DNA of 64,000 nt from Dactylonectria macrodidyma (Eukaryota; Ascomycota; Sordariomycetes; Hypocreales; Nectriaceae): assembly GCA_020744425.1 (NCBI GenBank), contig JAGMUV010000047.1, positions 1 through 64,000 on the forward strand. The letters run 5' to 3'. The position numbers were made by a program, and so were the translations under genes. Shown in pieces: positions 1-9,654 of this stretch. The notes under the pieces were generated by a model. The model was given only the letters and a program-made list of their open reading frames with translations. It was not told where the DNA came from and did no database searches. Each line of letters begins with the position of its first letter. The first letter of the stretch is position 1.

Positions 1-189
1 GGGGAGGAGGAACCACAAACCCTGAGCCGTCAGACCAACCGCAGTCTTTCTTTCTTTCCTTCTCTTTATCTTGAATGTAAACAGCATTGGAATAGATACT
101 TGGAATCCAATTACTATAAGCGGTTCAGATGTAGGAGCCTCAGCAGGCTACAGACTTGCGTATTGTGATATGCTAAAGTGATATGATTG

Positions 190-460
190 AGCAGGCGTGG
201 ACATCTTACGAATCTATCGAAGCGAACGCCAAGGCTTGGCGTTCGAATCGAATGTGACCCAGTAGATTCGAATCGAATCGGACGCATCTCCCACAGATTC
301 GTATCGAATCGAACGTGCCACAATTCTTGTCCTGTAGATTCGACTCGAATCGAACACATCCCCCGCAGATTCGTATCGAATCGAACATGTCTTCCGTAGA
401 TTCGATATCTATCGAATGCCAAGATTCGATCGAATTCGATTCGAACTCGATCGAACGTAG
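190..460. repeat. Degenerate minisatellite (GATTCGxATCGAATC units)
   Basis: At least five imperfect direct repeats share a core like GATTCGTATCGAATCGAAC, spaced about 31-41 bp apart, followed by a denser run of TCGAT/TCGAA words. Because the core is close to self-complementary, several frames on both strands stay open here, but the resulting peptides are only repeats of RFDSNR/FDSIRI type. I do not treat them as genes. The rest of bases 1-605 shows no gene. Confidence 0.75.
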
Positions 461-605
461 AACTAATCCCGGCGGAGACCGAAACACCAATAGGACCTAG
501 AACCAAATGGACCGTTGTCATCATCACCAGGCCGTCATGCCGTCATACCCCGACAGAAAGTGGTGAGAGGTGCAGAGCGGGTTTAGAAGGTATCACGGCT
601 TCAGA

Positions 606-3589
606 CAGCGCTCCGAACAAAACAAAACATTACCAAATCAAATCAATATAAATCAATACAAAACAAAGCAAAATCGAAGCTATTCAAAACAATACTAGCC
701 TACCGTTTTGTATTGGTAATTTTGGTATATTTTGGTAAAATTCCCCCTGTCAGTCGGCCATAGGGTAAGTGCTTCGAAGGCCCAAAATTCCACTTTTCCA
801 GTCAAATTTTTGCACATGGACCCATCGCCAACATCGTCAAGATGGCTAACCCCAACGATCCATTTTTCGACGATTCCTCGTCGGTATCGAGCCTGACGCC
901 TAGCCAGTCAGCCAGTCAGTCTTCCGGCTCTCTCACAAACATTCCGCACGCCGGTGGTGGCGCCTTTTCAGTTCTTCGCCGAGCCCGCAGCGTAAAGAAC
1001 CAACTTGATGATGTCGACGAAGCAAACCTCCCAAGTGCAGTATGCGATATGCCGAAGATCCTAATTAACAGCAAGCCCTATATTCGGTCGGAGTGGGTGG
1101 ATAAAAAACGGAAGAAAAGGTCCCCGATCGAACCGTACGGCTCACGCTTCGTCAAGCTCGATCGCGAGCACCGAAACTGTGGCGAATACTGGCTCTGTGA
1201 TCTCTGTGATGAGCAGGGTATAACAACGATTTTTTCCCTGCCTAGAGGTACGACTTCTGGACCGCTGGACCACTTGCGGCAGCATCACAGACTTCTTCGC
1301 TCTCGTACCTCTTCCGTAGAGGGAAGCGATTCGACTGATTCTGAAGCGAATCCGCGCCCACAGAAGAGTCAGAGGACTCTACAGGAGAGCCTGCGGAAGG
1401 CTGTTGTGAGTAAATCGACGGGGCAGACTTTCCGAGATACACTGTTAGGCTGGATATCGAAAGCGAATATTCCCTTCTCTGGAATCGAACACCCGCTTTT
1501 TCGCCAGCTTCTCTGCTTGTTAAATAAGGATCTTGTTCAGGAGCGTCTGCCTCTGTGCGGAGATACTGTCAAATCATGGCTCAACGCCGAGGTTGAATCA
1601 CAGAAAGGGCTCCTGAAAACAGAGCTCGCCGCCTCCCCTTACAAGAAACATCTCTCTTTCGATCTCTGGACCTCCCCGAATCAATACGCGCTCCTCGGTA
1701 TCACCGTTCACTTCGTCAGCGCCTCGCAACAGCTTCAATCTCGCTTCCTAGCCCTCAAACGCGTACTCGGCAGTCACGGTGGTGAGAATCTCGGTCCAGT
1801 TTTACAGAGCGTAATCGAAGATTTCGCGATCTCCGAGACTCTCGGCTACTTGACTGCTGATAACGCAGACTCGTGCGACGGCGCAGTTACGGAGCTCTTT
1901 TGCGGTCTTTCGGGTGCAGAATCTGCCACTGACGAAATCGCAGAGCTTAGCGCTCAACGCAGGATTCGCTGCGTTAATCACCAAATAAACCTCGTAGCAA
2001 CCGGATTCCTCGGAGGCTCGAAGAAGGAGGCGCTCAAGAAGCTTGATCCTCACTCAGAGGAGTATAAATCTTTGCTAGAAGAGATCAAATTCCTTGAAGA
2101 CTGGCGTCAATCGTCAGCAATTCAAAGGTTACACAACCTGATGAACTGGATCAGAAGATCTCCGCAGCGGAGGGAGCGGTTTCTCGACCTTACCTACGGA
2201 AAGCTTACGGAGGAGGAGCTCCTTGAATTCGGCCAGGTCCTCTGGAACCTTCGCGACCTTGGCGGGTTGATGGTAAAGCAGGATAACGATACGAGATGGA
2301 ACTCTTTCCTCGCCTCTGCAGAGAGAGCGATGAAATTAAAAGATCCGATCGAGGTTTTCCAGAGGAGGGCGCTTCAAGAGAGGGACGCCAAACGCCGCCT
2401 CCCTGCGGAATACGTATTGCATGACGACGACTGGTCTTTCCTCGCGATCGCAATTGAAATACTCACGCCTTGTCAACGGCTCACGAAGCTATTCGAAAGC
2501 AGGGAGCCTCATTTCGCGGAAGTAGCGGCTTCGTTATACTATCTCCTCGACCACTTCCGCGAGAAGAAAAAGATCTACGCCGACGGGCTCGTCAATCAAG
2601 AAATAACCGGCCCTGAATATGCCGGCCTCTCTATATTCGTCGGTGACGAAGTTCCGGCTCTGCGACCGACCACGCCGCTGGAATCTCAATCGCAGCGACC
2701 GCAGCGCAAAAGACGACTCCCGGAGCGATACGGAGGTTGCGCCATGAAGTTACCTAGCACGATCCGAACCACTATTATGTACGAATCTGGAGAATCTGGC
2801 AAATCCGGCGATTCTGAAGAACCTACTTTCTCTGACGATAAGAGCCTTCACGCTTTGCGTGCCAGTCTTTCAGTAGCGATCTTTAAAATTGAGAAATACA
2901 TTGCTACTCTCGACCACTCGCCTGCCTACTGGGCAGCGATGATCCTACACCCTGGCCTCAAGAAGCGATGGATTGAGAAGAACCTTGATGAAGAACATGC
3001 TCAACACGTGTTTTCCACCTTCACGAAGTTCTTCGATGACGAATACAACAAGCTTGACCTTCGAGATAACCAGCCGGTTGATCAGGCCCGGCCATGTTAC
3101 GTCATCGATGACGATTTCTACGATAAGCCTGAGGACTTAACACAGAAGGATGAGCTTACTTCCTACTTCTCGGGGCCGTTGTTACCTGTGAAGGACCCGT
3201 TAGAGTGGTGGCGGCAGCACCAGGATTCGTTGCCACGGCTAGCAAAAATGGCCTTCGATATACTGTCAATTCCGGCTACTTCGTGTGAGTGCGAGAGAAC
3301 GTTCAGCCATTGCAAATTAGCAGTATCAACACAGAGGCACAGTCTGAAAGATTTGACAATCGAGAAGCTCATATGCCTCAAGTTTTGGCTGGGAAATGGG
3401 GCGATTTGAAGCACGTATGTTGCTTACAGATCCAATGATTGTTGGCTGTCTCCCGACTTACTAAGCCTTTGATAGCATTTTGTTAATATTCAATACAAAT
3501 CAATACCAAATCAATATCAGCCTGTATTATTTCAAAACAAAACAAAATAGTGGTCAATTTTGTTTTGTTTTGCTTTGTTCGGAGCGCTG
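606..3589 (+). mobile_element. Complete hAT-superfamily DNA transposon
   Basis: The two ends are inverted copies beginning CAGCGCTCCGAACAAA, and the element is bracketed by a perfect 8-bp target duplication, GCTTCAGA, at 598-605 and 3590-3597. Both ends inside the inverted repeat are rich in CAAAACAAAA and AATCAATA words, which are probable subterminal transposase-binding repeats. The single gene is uninterrupted. Perfect target duplications plus an intact gene indicate recent insertion and a potentially autonomous element. Confidence 0.95.
842..3409 (+). CDS. hAT transposase, full length
   Basis: An uninterrupted 855-codon frame lies centrally in the hAT element. In order one sees an acidic/serine-rich N-terminus, a BED-type zinc-finger region (Cys pair near residues 119-122, then a DHLRQHH histidine group near 144-149), a DDE-type core (FDLWTS near 274, TADNADSCDG near 337), an inserted helical region, and the hAT C-terminal dimerisation region from about residue 796 with the family signature around CERTFS near 816. 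The length is normal for fungal hAT transposases. The enzyme would bind the CAGCGCTCCG ends and cut and paste the element in the nucleus. The start is the first in-frame ATG after the terminal repeats. No stop or frameshift is seen. Confidence 0.93.
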   Translation: MANPNDPFFDDSSSVSSLTPSQSASQSSGSLTNIPHAGGGAFSVLRRARSVKNQLDDVDEANLPSAVCDMPKILINSKPYIRSEWVDKKRKKRSPIEPYGSRFVKLDREHRNCGEYWLCDLCDEQGITTIFSLPRGTTSGPLDHLRQHHRLLRSRTSSVEGSDSTDSEANPRPQKSQRTLQESLRKAVVSKSTGQTFRDTLLGWISKANIPFSGIEHPLFRQLLCLLNKDLVQERLPLCGDTVKSWLNAEVESQKGLLKTELAASPYKKHLSFDLWTSPNQYALLGITVHFVSASQQLQSRFLALKRVLGSHGGENLGPVLQSVIEDFAISETLGYLTADNADSCDGAVTELFCGLSGAESATDEIAELSAQRRIRCVNHQINLVATGFLGGSKKEALKKLDPHSEEYKSLLEEIKFLEDWRQSSAIQRLHNLMNWIRRSPQRRERFLDLTYGKLTEEELLEFGQVLWNLRDLGGLMVKQDNDTRWNSFLASAERAMKLKDPIEVFQRRALQERDAKRRLPAEYVLHDDDWSFLAIAIEILTPCQRLTKLFESREPHFAEVAASLYYLLDHFREKKKIYADGLVNQEITGPEYAGLSIFVGDEVPALRPTTPLESQSQRPQRKRRLPERYGGCAMKLPSTIRTTIMYESGESGKSGDSEEPTFSDDKSLHALRASLSVAIFKIEKYIATLDHSPAYWAAMILHPGLKKRWIEKNLDEEHAQHVFSTFTKFFDDEYNKLDLRDNQPVDQARPCYVIDDDFYDKPEDLTQKDELTSYFSGPLLPVKDPLEWWRQHQDSLPRLAKMAFDILSIPATSCECERTFSHCKLAVSTQRHSLKDLTIEKLICLKFWLGNGAI

Positions 3590-3647
3590 GCTTCAGATAA
3601 GACATCGCAGAACATCGTCAATTGTGCAAAGGCAGGTACTAGGCAGA

Positions 3648-4490
3648 TTAAATGTCACTCGTCCCCTTCAGCGACGCAAGTGCGTCAACCCATTGATCAT
3701 CACTGAGGCTAACCAGCGGCAGTGAAGGCGTGTAGATCCCAGCTTTACTCCACGATCGAATGCACTGAGCCATTCCCACTATCTCCCTCCTCAGCCGGCT
3801 TCTCAACGGTGCCGTCATACGTCCTGCACTGCTAAATGTCCTCTCGCTCTCCGCAGACGACGATGGGATGGTGAGCATATCAACCGCCATCAGAGACAGT
3901 CGCGGGTACCGATTCCTGTTGATTTTCCACCAGTCAATCGGTCTGCTTCTGTAGTGGTGACTGTTGACAACATCCTCAGCACAGTACCGAGCATATTCGT
4001 CATCAGCAGTCGCTCCCGCTGTCGTGTGTTTCGTCTTTCGGGTGCTCTTGCGGGCACTGGACGCTGCCAAGGACGAACCCTGGGCGCATGGCGACCCAGC
4101 TACACTCCTGGCAAGTCTCCGCTCAATGTAATCCATTGAGGCCTCGTCAGATGTAGCGAAAACTTCGTAGTCAACGTCGCGTTCCCTGTAACTCTCCCAG
4201 ATCTCCAAGAGCTTGGATTCGTACTCTAATCGTCAACCCTTGGCCTGACGGGAAGGCACTCGAGACCACAGTTGATCGAGAAGGCGCCACTTCTTCGCCG
4301 GGTTGAAGACAACAGCGCCGACATAAGCTGCGCTAGTCAGACGGTTGTAGTACTTGTGCAGCTTCTCCCATCCGAGCTTGATAAAGACCTTGAGCAATCT
4401 ACGGGTTCTGCTATCGAGCCCGTCGTAGATGGCGACTTGGACGTCCTTCTTCTCCTTGCTCACTGGATCCTCAACTTCTTCAAAGATTGT
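3648..4490 (-). pseudogene. hAT transposase C-terminal relic
   Basis: A second, unrelated-looking hAT copy lies on the minus strand immediately beside the intact one. It keeps a mid-protein segment (RLTSAAYVGAVVFNPAKKW) and the complete dimerisation signature (AESERTFSSAGRM, then LRSRLRREIVGMAQCIRSW). The N-terminal half is missing. The two open pieces are in the same frame and are separated only by a TGA codon at 4233-4235, so the break is a nonsense change and not a frameshift. At about 4490 the homology ends abruptly against plus-strand Gypsy sequence. No terminal repeats are recognised. Confidence 0.8.
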
Positions 4491-4494
4491 GCCT

Positions 4495-4787
4495 TCGAGC
4501 TACCACCACGATCAAGACTGCATAACGTATTCCATATCTTTAACCTAGAGAAATGGAACGGTAACGACCCAGCAGCGAGCACGCTGGAAGATAACCCCTT
4601 CCTCGATGAAGAAGTCTACGAAATTGAGTCAATACTTGCGCATCGCGGCCCTAGAAATAACAGGCGTTACCTCGTAAAATGGGTTGGATATGACGAGGCG
4701 GAAAATTCGTGGATTGGCAGACGGGACTTCTCAGACACCAGCTACCCAGCAGCGTATGAGCAGGACCTCCGCAGTAAGAACATATAA
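4495..4787 (+). pseudogene. Ty3/Gypsy pol C-terminal fragment with chromodomain
   Basis: This fragment reads from the end of a Gypsy integrase (LHNVFHIFNLEKW, the usual C-terminal integrase motif) into a chromodomain (EVYEIESILAHR, then RYLVKWVGYDEAENSWIGRRD) and ends at a natural-looking stop. Everything upstream (gag, protease, RT, most of integrase) is lost at the junction with the hAT relic. Chromodomains on fungal Gypsy integrases direct insertion to heterochromatin. It probably shares an origin with the LTR-like DNA further right. Confidence 0.8.
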
Positions 4788-4924
4788 CGAAATAATCACC
4801 AAACAAAACATATCCGATTGAAGGGGCGGGGGCCAGCCGCAGAGCCACGCCAGGCTAACCAGGCCTCGGGGGGACGGGGGCGCCACCAGCGAACCACCAG
4901 CGAGCCACCAGCAACAACCTAGAC

Positions 4925-5621
4925 TTATTCCTCATCCTCCTCCTCCTCGTCACTAAGGCAGAGCTCGGCAGGCATGGTGTCGGGACCAACGCGAACAGGC
5001 AGCGAGAGAGCTTCGCCCTTGAAGCGACCTTGCAGGAGCAGGATCTGGGTCAGACAGCGCAAATTGTTGGCGATGTCCATCTGCACCTGGAGGTTAGTTA
5101 CCTCCAACAGCTGCGCACGAGTAGCGGCCTCGCTGGCCTCTCGAGCGGCGGCAGCAGCGGCATCAGCGGCGGCGGTGCGGGCGCGGGCAGACTTGTCCCC
5201 AAACTTGAGGCGGTGGAGGAGGCGGCGCGCCGGGGTGCGGACGGCCTGAACGGCCTACCAGCCAGTTAGCAGCGAACCAGCAGCAGCAAGATTGGACATA
5301 CCGCGGAGTCCAGATACTCGGCCTTGGTGTCGGGGTAGTCCCCGGCAGCGAGAAAAGAAAAGAAAGAGACCAAAACTGGTCGGTCGGCGCGGGCAAGCTA
5401 CAGCAAGTCAGCTACAAAACAGCAGCAAGACACAGGCGACTCACGGGCTCACATGGTTTCCCATTCTTCGAGCAGCGGGAACACTTGGAGGAGGCGGCTA
5501 TCATCAAATGAGCAAGCGACCTCGCCGCGAGGGAACAGCGAACATACAGCCAGCAGCGGGAGCGCACGACGTCGGGGCCGCAACAGGGGCACCCTTGCGG
5601 GCGGTCTTCTCGGGGTTCCAC
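4925..5621 (-). CDS. Hypothetical spliced gene, antisense and downstream of Gypsy chromodomain
   Basis: I do not recognise this protein. The last exon is clear: 5254-4925, 109 codons in phase 0, with an alanine/arginine-rich amphipathic stretch, then DIANNLRCLTQILLLQGRF and a terminal acidic SDEEEEDEE. It joins across a 47-bp GT-AG intron (5301-5255) to an exon reading DYPDTKAEYLDSA. An upstream exon near 5600-5445 carries a cysteine cluster (CSRCSKNGKPCEP) followed by a good donor, GTGAGT; its acceptor is ambiguous, so the full model is tentative. The gene lies between a Gypsy chromodomain and LTR-like DNA, in reverse orientation. It may be an accessory gene carried by an LTR element or a host fragment. 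Confidence 0.5.
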
Positions 5622-5762
5622 GAGGTGGCAGCGTCGAGGCAGCGTCGGCAGCAGGGACTAGATCGCTTGAAGTTAGCTGCTAGACCGCTACTAGAAGCAC
5701 GAGCGAAACATACGACGACATGGCGGCAGCGGCAGGGAGATAAGTTCGAAGGCTGCAACTAG

Positions 5763-6145
5763 TTAGCAGCGTTACGCCTTCGGCCCAGCGGCAGCACCAC
5801 AGCGACTAGCAAAAGGATATATACCGAGGAAGTGTGAGAAGTTGCAAGAGGGAAAGAGGAACGCCTTAGCCAAACTATCACGAGGGCGTTAAGTGCAGCA
5901 ACGCGCAGTTACCGGCAGGCCGGGCATTAGGACACTGCGAAATCGCAGGAGGATTGCTGGGCGCGGGCCGCGCCCACGAAAGAAGGGGTGCCTTGTCAGA
6001 TGCCAAAAGCCACAAGAAGGGTCTATGGGGCCCTAACTGCAGAAATCCACCGTCACACAGTGGCGGCCGCGCCTAACAGCCACAAGGTCGCAGCTACGTC
6101 GCAGGTTTGCCACATCTAGCTTTCAGCTAGCAAGTGGCTGAGGGA
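5763..6145. other. Gene-free stretch
   Basis: No convincing coding region. It would hold the promoter and 5' leader of the antisense gene if that model is right. Confidence 0.4.
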
Positions 6146-6475
6146 GTTATGAAACACGGGCTAAGCGCAACCGGCCGGATCCGAGAGCTCCGACCGGGTT
6201 ACGAGAGACCCGGCCGGGCCGGAGTCTCAGGATTAAGAAGACCAATCAAACTAGCTAGACCTAAACAGCTAAGCTACAGCTAGCTAGCTAGGGTATTGGA
6301 AGGAGGGATACTAGACCTGGCTATAAGAAGAGCTACTAGAGGAAGAAGGCAAAAAGGGGGTCAGAGATCAATACAGTCACCAGCATCATTCCTACTAGCT
6401 AGCTGCTATCTTGCAGCGTGTCTGCCCTCTTCACACCCTTGTGTGTAACCAGCCCTGACAGCACACCATTCCTGG
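6145..6475 (+). repeat. LTR-like sequence (tentative)
   Basis: A purine run (GCTGAGGGAG) precedes a sequence with LTR-like features: GC-rich words with GGCCCGG, AGCTAGCTAG repeats, a TATAAG-type box near 6320, and an end close to TGTGTGTAACCA. It follows the Gypsy chromodomain relic in the expected order for a 3' LTR. No second copy is present in the window, so the limits are guesses. Confidence 0.3.
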
Positions 6476-6614
6476 ATAAAAGTTAGCAATATGGTTCGTC
6501 TTGCAGTTAAATTATAATAAATAAGCAGCTGTACATGTGCTGGTGTATGTAAGTTGCCCCCATACCTTCCACTCCTTCTGGGGACGCGTATATGTCAAAT
6601 ACGTCAGAACTACA

Positions 6615-6900
6615 TGTCACATCTATCAACTGATGAGACTGCGGCCCGGTCTCAAAAGGCCCGGATCTCTAGCAAACCGGTCTCGAAGGCCCGGACCCCT
6701 CAGATCCGATTTTAAGAAAACCCTATTGTTGCTTCTATGACGATAAGGGCATCTCTGTATATAAAGGCCGTTGCGAGCTCTCTGTCAGACGCAGAGGGAG
6801 AAAAAGAGAACACAGTTCACTCTCATATCTCACAGTATACGTGCGACGCGTATTTTGTGGCTGCGTCTTATCTTCATCAATTAAATAATAGTTGGCCGCG
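6615..6900 (+). repeat. Second LTR-like fragment (tentative)
   Basis: Repeated GGTCTC...GGCCCGGA words, a strong TATATAAAGG box near 6756 and a following AC/TC-rich leader resemble an LTR promoter. No partner copy or open reading frame of a retroelement is found nearby. Bases 6900-7206 show nothing further. Confidence 0.25.
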
Positions 6901-7206
6901 TTCTCAACTGCCTTAAGAAGCTCAAAATCTTCACGTTGGGCAATTTTAAATGGGTTGGTCAACGCAAATGGTGATATTTTTGCTCAGTGTTGTATGACGT
7001 GGTTGGTGTTGGTGTTGGTTACACGCAGAAACACTCGAAAAAAATCGCGACCTGAAGGGCACCACCGGGGTCGGACCTTCAAAAACGCGTTGAAAAGTCG
7101 ATTCACTATGGTCATCCCTGTCATCCAAAGCTGGAAACGAAGGCCAAGATCTGTTTGCATGGGTTTTTTGGTGCAGCCGTGTGGGGCTGGATGACAGACC
7201 CAACTA

Positions 7207-9430
7207 CCATCCACGACCACTTAATGGGCACCCCCACTTAATGGGCCACCAAAATTTCGGTCCTCCCATACAAAATCTAAATTTTGGTGCACATAAAAAC
7301 GGACCACGTTGTCAATCAAAATCGAAGTTAGTAAAGAGACTCTCCATAAAATTGATCAAATTTTACTCTCTGCGTGTTTTTTTGACCTCCCGACCGCTGC
7401 GTGTCCGCTGGCAGTGCTTTGTTACGACCATAAAGTCACTTTCGTCCTCTGATCTGACACCCACCTCAATCACCGACTCGACCTCCTCATCCACATCCAC
7501 TTCTATTTCTGCCTCCTTTGAGCTAGGGAGAGCTTCTCCAGCCGCTAGAGCCTCAGACAGAGCCATGAATCGTCGGTTCGGGTTTGGTACCGCCTTTCTT
7601 TTCTTCCCTCGTTGCAGCTGGGACACCTGCTCCTCCAGCCCAGTAATCCGCGCATTCTGAACGGCCACCTTCATCTCTAAAGCTTCCAGACCCTTTGCGA
7701 TCTTACTATACTTCCGCCTGGTCGGTCGACTTCGATGCTTGGCCATATCTCTCACCTGGCGGCTCGTTTTCGGCGTATCATCTGAGTGCAGTTGAGGAGG
7801 GCTTGGCGTCTTGAACCGTTCCAGCACTTTTTCTTTATCCGGTTGAATTTCCGGATGCGTTAGAGCTTTGTGACGGTTTATAGGCCAATTTCCAGTAAAT
7901 CTCCAGCTGGATAAGATAATCTCCTTCCTCATGCCCGCCTCTCTGGCTTTTGCGTATGACCGAATAAAGTTGACTTTATCCACCGGCGCAGAATCGGTCA
8001 AACTAGCCAGCTTTTGGAGTTCTTTCCGATACGCACCTTTGATGACATTAAAAATTCCATTATCTAACGGCTGCAAACCATGAGAACAATGTGCTGGTAG
8101 GTAACAGCAGTAGACGTTGTTCAGAAAGCACGTGGCCATCCACTCATCCTGACTGCTCGTTAGCGACCCTATAGCGGGTGACTCTGTGGCGAAAACACCA
8201 AAAGGCTCACCTGTGCATGGCTCCCGTGACCGTCAAGGATAATAAGTCTCGCATCCGATGCATCACGAGGCTCCGTTTGAGGTAGATAGACATCTTTCAA
8301 CCACTCGAGAGCTATATGGTTGTCAGTCCAGCCGTTCGGTGATGTGATGTAGTGCCAGTCCGCTATCAATTCGAATTCCTTAAGGAACCACTGCTTCTGC
8401 AGCTCTTTTCCTTTAAAGATAATTCCCGGTTTTAAAGCGCGGCCAGTTGCGGTGACAGCCTCAATAAACGACGTCCAAGCGCGCGACTGAACGCCCTTCA
8501 ACAACGCCTTCTTCTTCGGGTAAGAGCTCCCGATTACGAGGCTGTCCAGGCCTCATGGACAACCAATTAGTTAAGCCCTATAAAAGCACGTAGAGAAGTT
8601 GTAGAGGACTTACCGAAACCCGCCATTATGCCACCCTCGTCCACGTTAACCGTGTTCTCAGGCTTGATCCAGCCGTACTCGTTCTCCCGGATATCGAAGT
8701 ACCAATTGACCGCCTTCGGAGTAAACCCGTCAAATCTGGCGGCTTCCTGGCGTTTTCCAAGCTTGGTAGATAGTTGTAGGTGACGCTTGACGAACCTGGT
8801 GGTCCAGTGCTTACCCAGAGGCTTGTTATCGCCTTGTTGTTGAAAGATGGCCTCGACACAGGCGCGGAGCTGGCTGTGCGAGGGAGCATAGCCCAGAGAC
8901 TCTTGTCGCAGTACCCAACGAAGGAGAGTCTCCTCCTGGCTCTTTGAAATACGCTGCTGGGCATGGATACGTTCATTCCTGCTCGCTTGACCGGAAAGTC
9001 GTCTATAAATGGTCGATCGAGGCACTCCACGTTTCTGGGCCGCCTCAGTCTGCGATAGGCCTCTATCAGTAATATCGAGAATAGCCTCAGCTACGTCGTC
9101 TTCGGTATAATCACGCCGAACCATTGTGGCAGGAGTTCCATAAGTAAAGTAGGTGATATGCCTACTGGAGTGGATGAAGTCGGATGGGGTGGATAAGGTG
9201 AAAATGAAAAAATTTCAAAGGGCTAGAGAACAAGGCCACGAGGGGAGACGGGAAAAAGTTGAGCCGATATTAAAATTTCATGACACAGACTATACAGCAC
9301 AGGTTTTGGTTTGTGAGTATCTTCATTCTTGGTAAAATGCGGTGTAATTGAAAATTCAGATTTTGTATGGGAGGACCGAAATTTTGGTGGCCCATTAAGT
9401 GGGGGTGCCCATTAAGTGGTCGTGGATGGG
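7207..9430 (-). mobile_element. Complete Fot1/pogo-type Tc1-mariner element (pogo-1)
   Basis: Inverted ends starting (C)CCATCCACGACCACTT extend about 70 bp and contain two direct copies of ACTTAATGGGC in each end, which are likely transposase sites. The element is flanked by the dinucleotide TA (7205-7206 and 9431-9432), the target duplication of this superfamily. It is 2.2 kb long and encodes one three-exon transposase. The left end has lost one C relative to the right. Confidence 0.9.
7363..9124 (-). CDS. Pogo/Fot1-type transposase, pogo-1 (545 aa)
   Basis: Three exons (9124-8614, 8551-8211, 8148-7363) are joined by two 62-bp GT-AG introns and give a continuous 546-codon frame. The N-terminus has a psq-type helix-turn-helix (LSQTEAAQKRGVPRSTIYRR), followed by a CENP-B-type DNA-binding half and a DDE_1 catalytic core. 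Catalytic aspartates are visible in NVDEGG, IILDGHGSHA (residue 277) and LQPLDNG (residue 313), giving DD35D spacing. The C-terminus has a leucine-rich helix (GLEALEMKVAVQNARITGLE) and a basic patch KKRKAVPNPNRRF. It would catalyse cut-and-paste transposition at TA. No lesion is seen. The exon joins are supported by the second element, which is split at the same points. Confidence 0.9.
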
Positions 9431-9654
9431 TACAGATGACAGTCATGTCCCGTTTTGGCTGCGATACCCAAGTGATGTTATGGTACCATCCACAACCCCT
9501 CTTTCGGCACAACCCCTCTTTCGGCACAACCCCTCTTTCGGCAAGCAAAATAAAAAAGCCACCACCAAAAATCACCAACTTTACGTACATAGAACTGGAC
9601 CAAATTGATAGAAATGCGTCAAAATCTTCGTTCATAAATAACGAATAGGTTCAT

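Noticed and set aside
187..527. Long open frames on both strands
   Set aside because: They arise from the near-palindromic minisatellite and encode simple repeats.
4208..4235. Frameshift in the hAT relic
   Set aside because: Both pieces are in one frame; a single TGA separates them.
9486..9540. Triplicated CCCCTCTTTCGGCA as a minisatellite
   Set aside because: It belongs to the pogo-2 terminal repeat, which has two copies at the other end.
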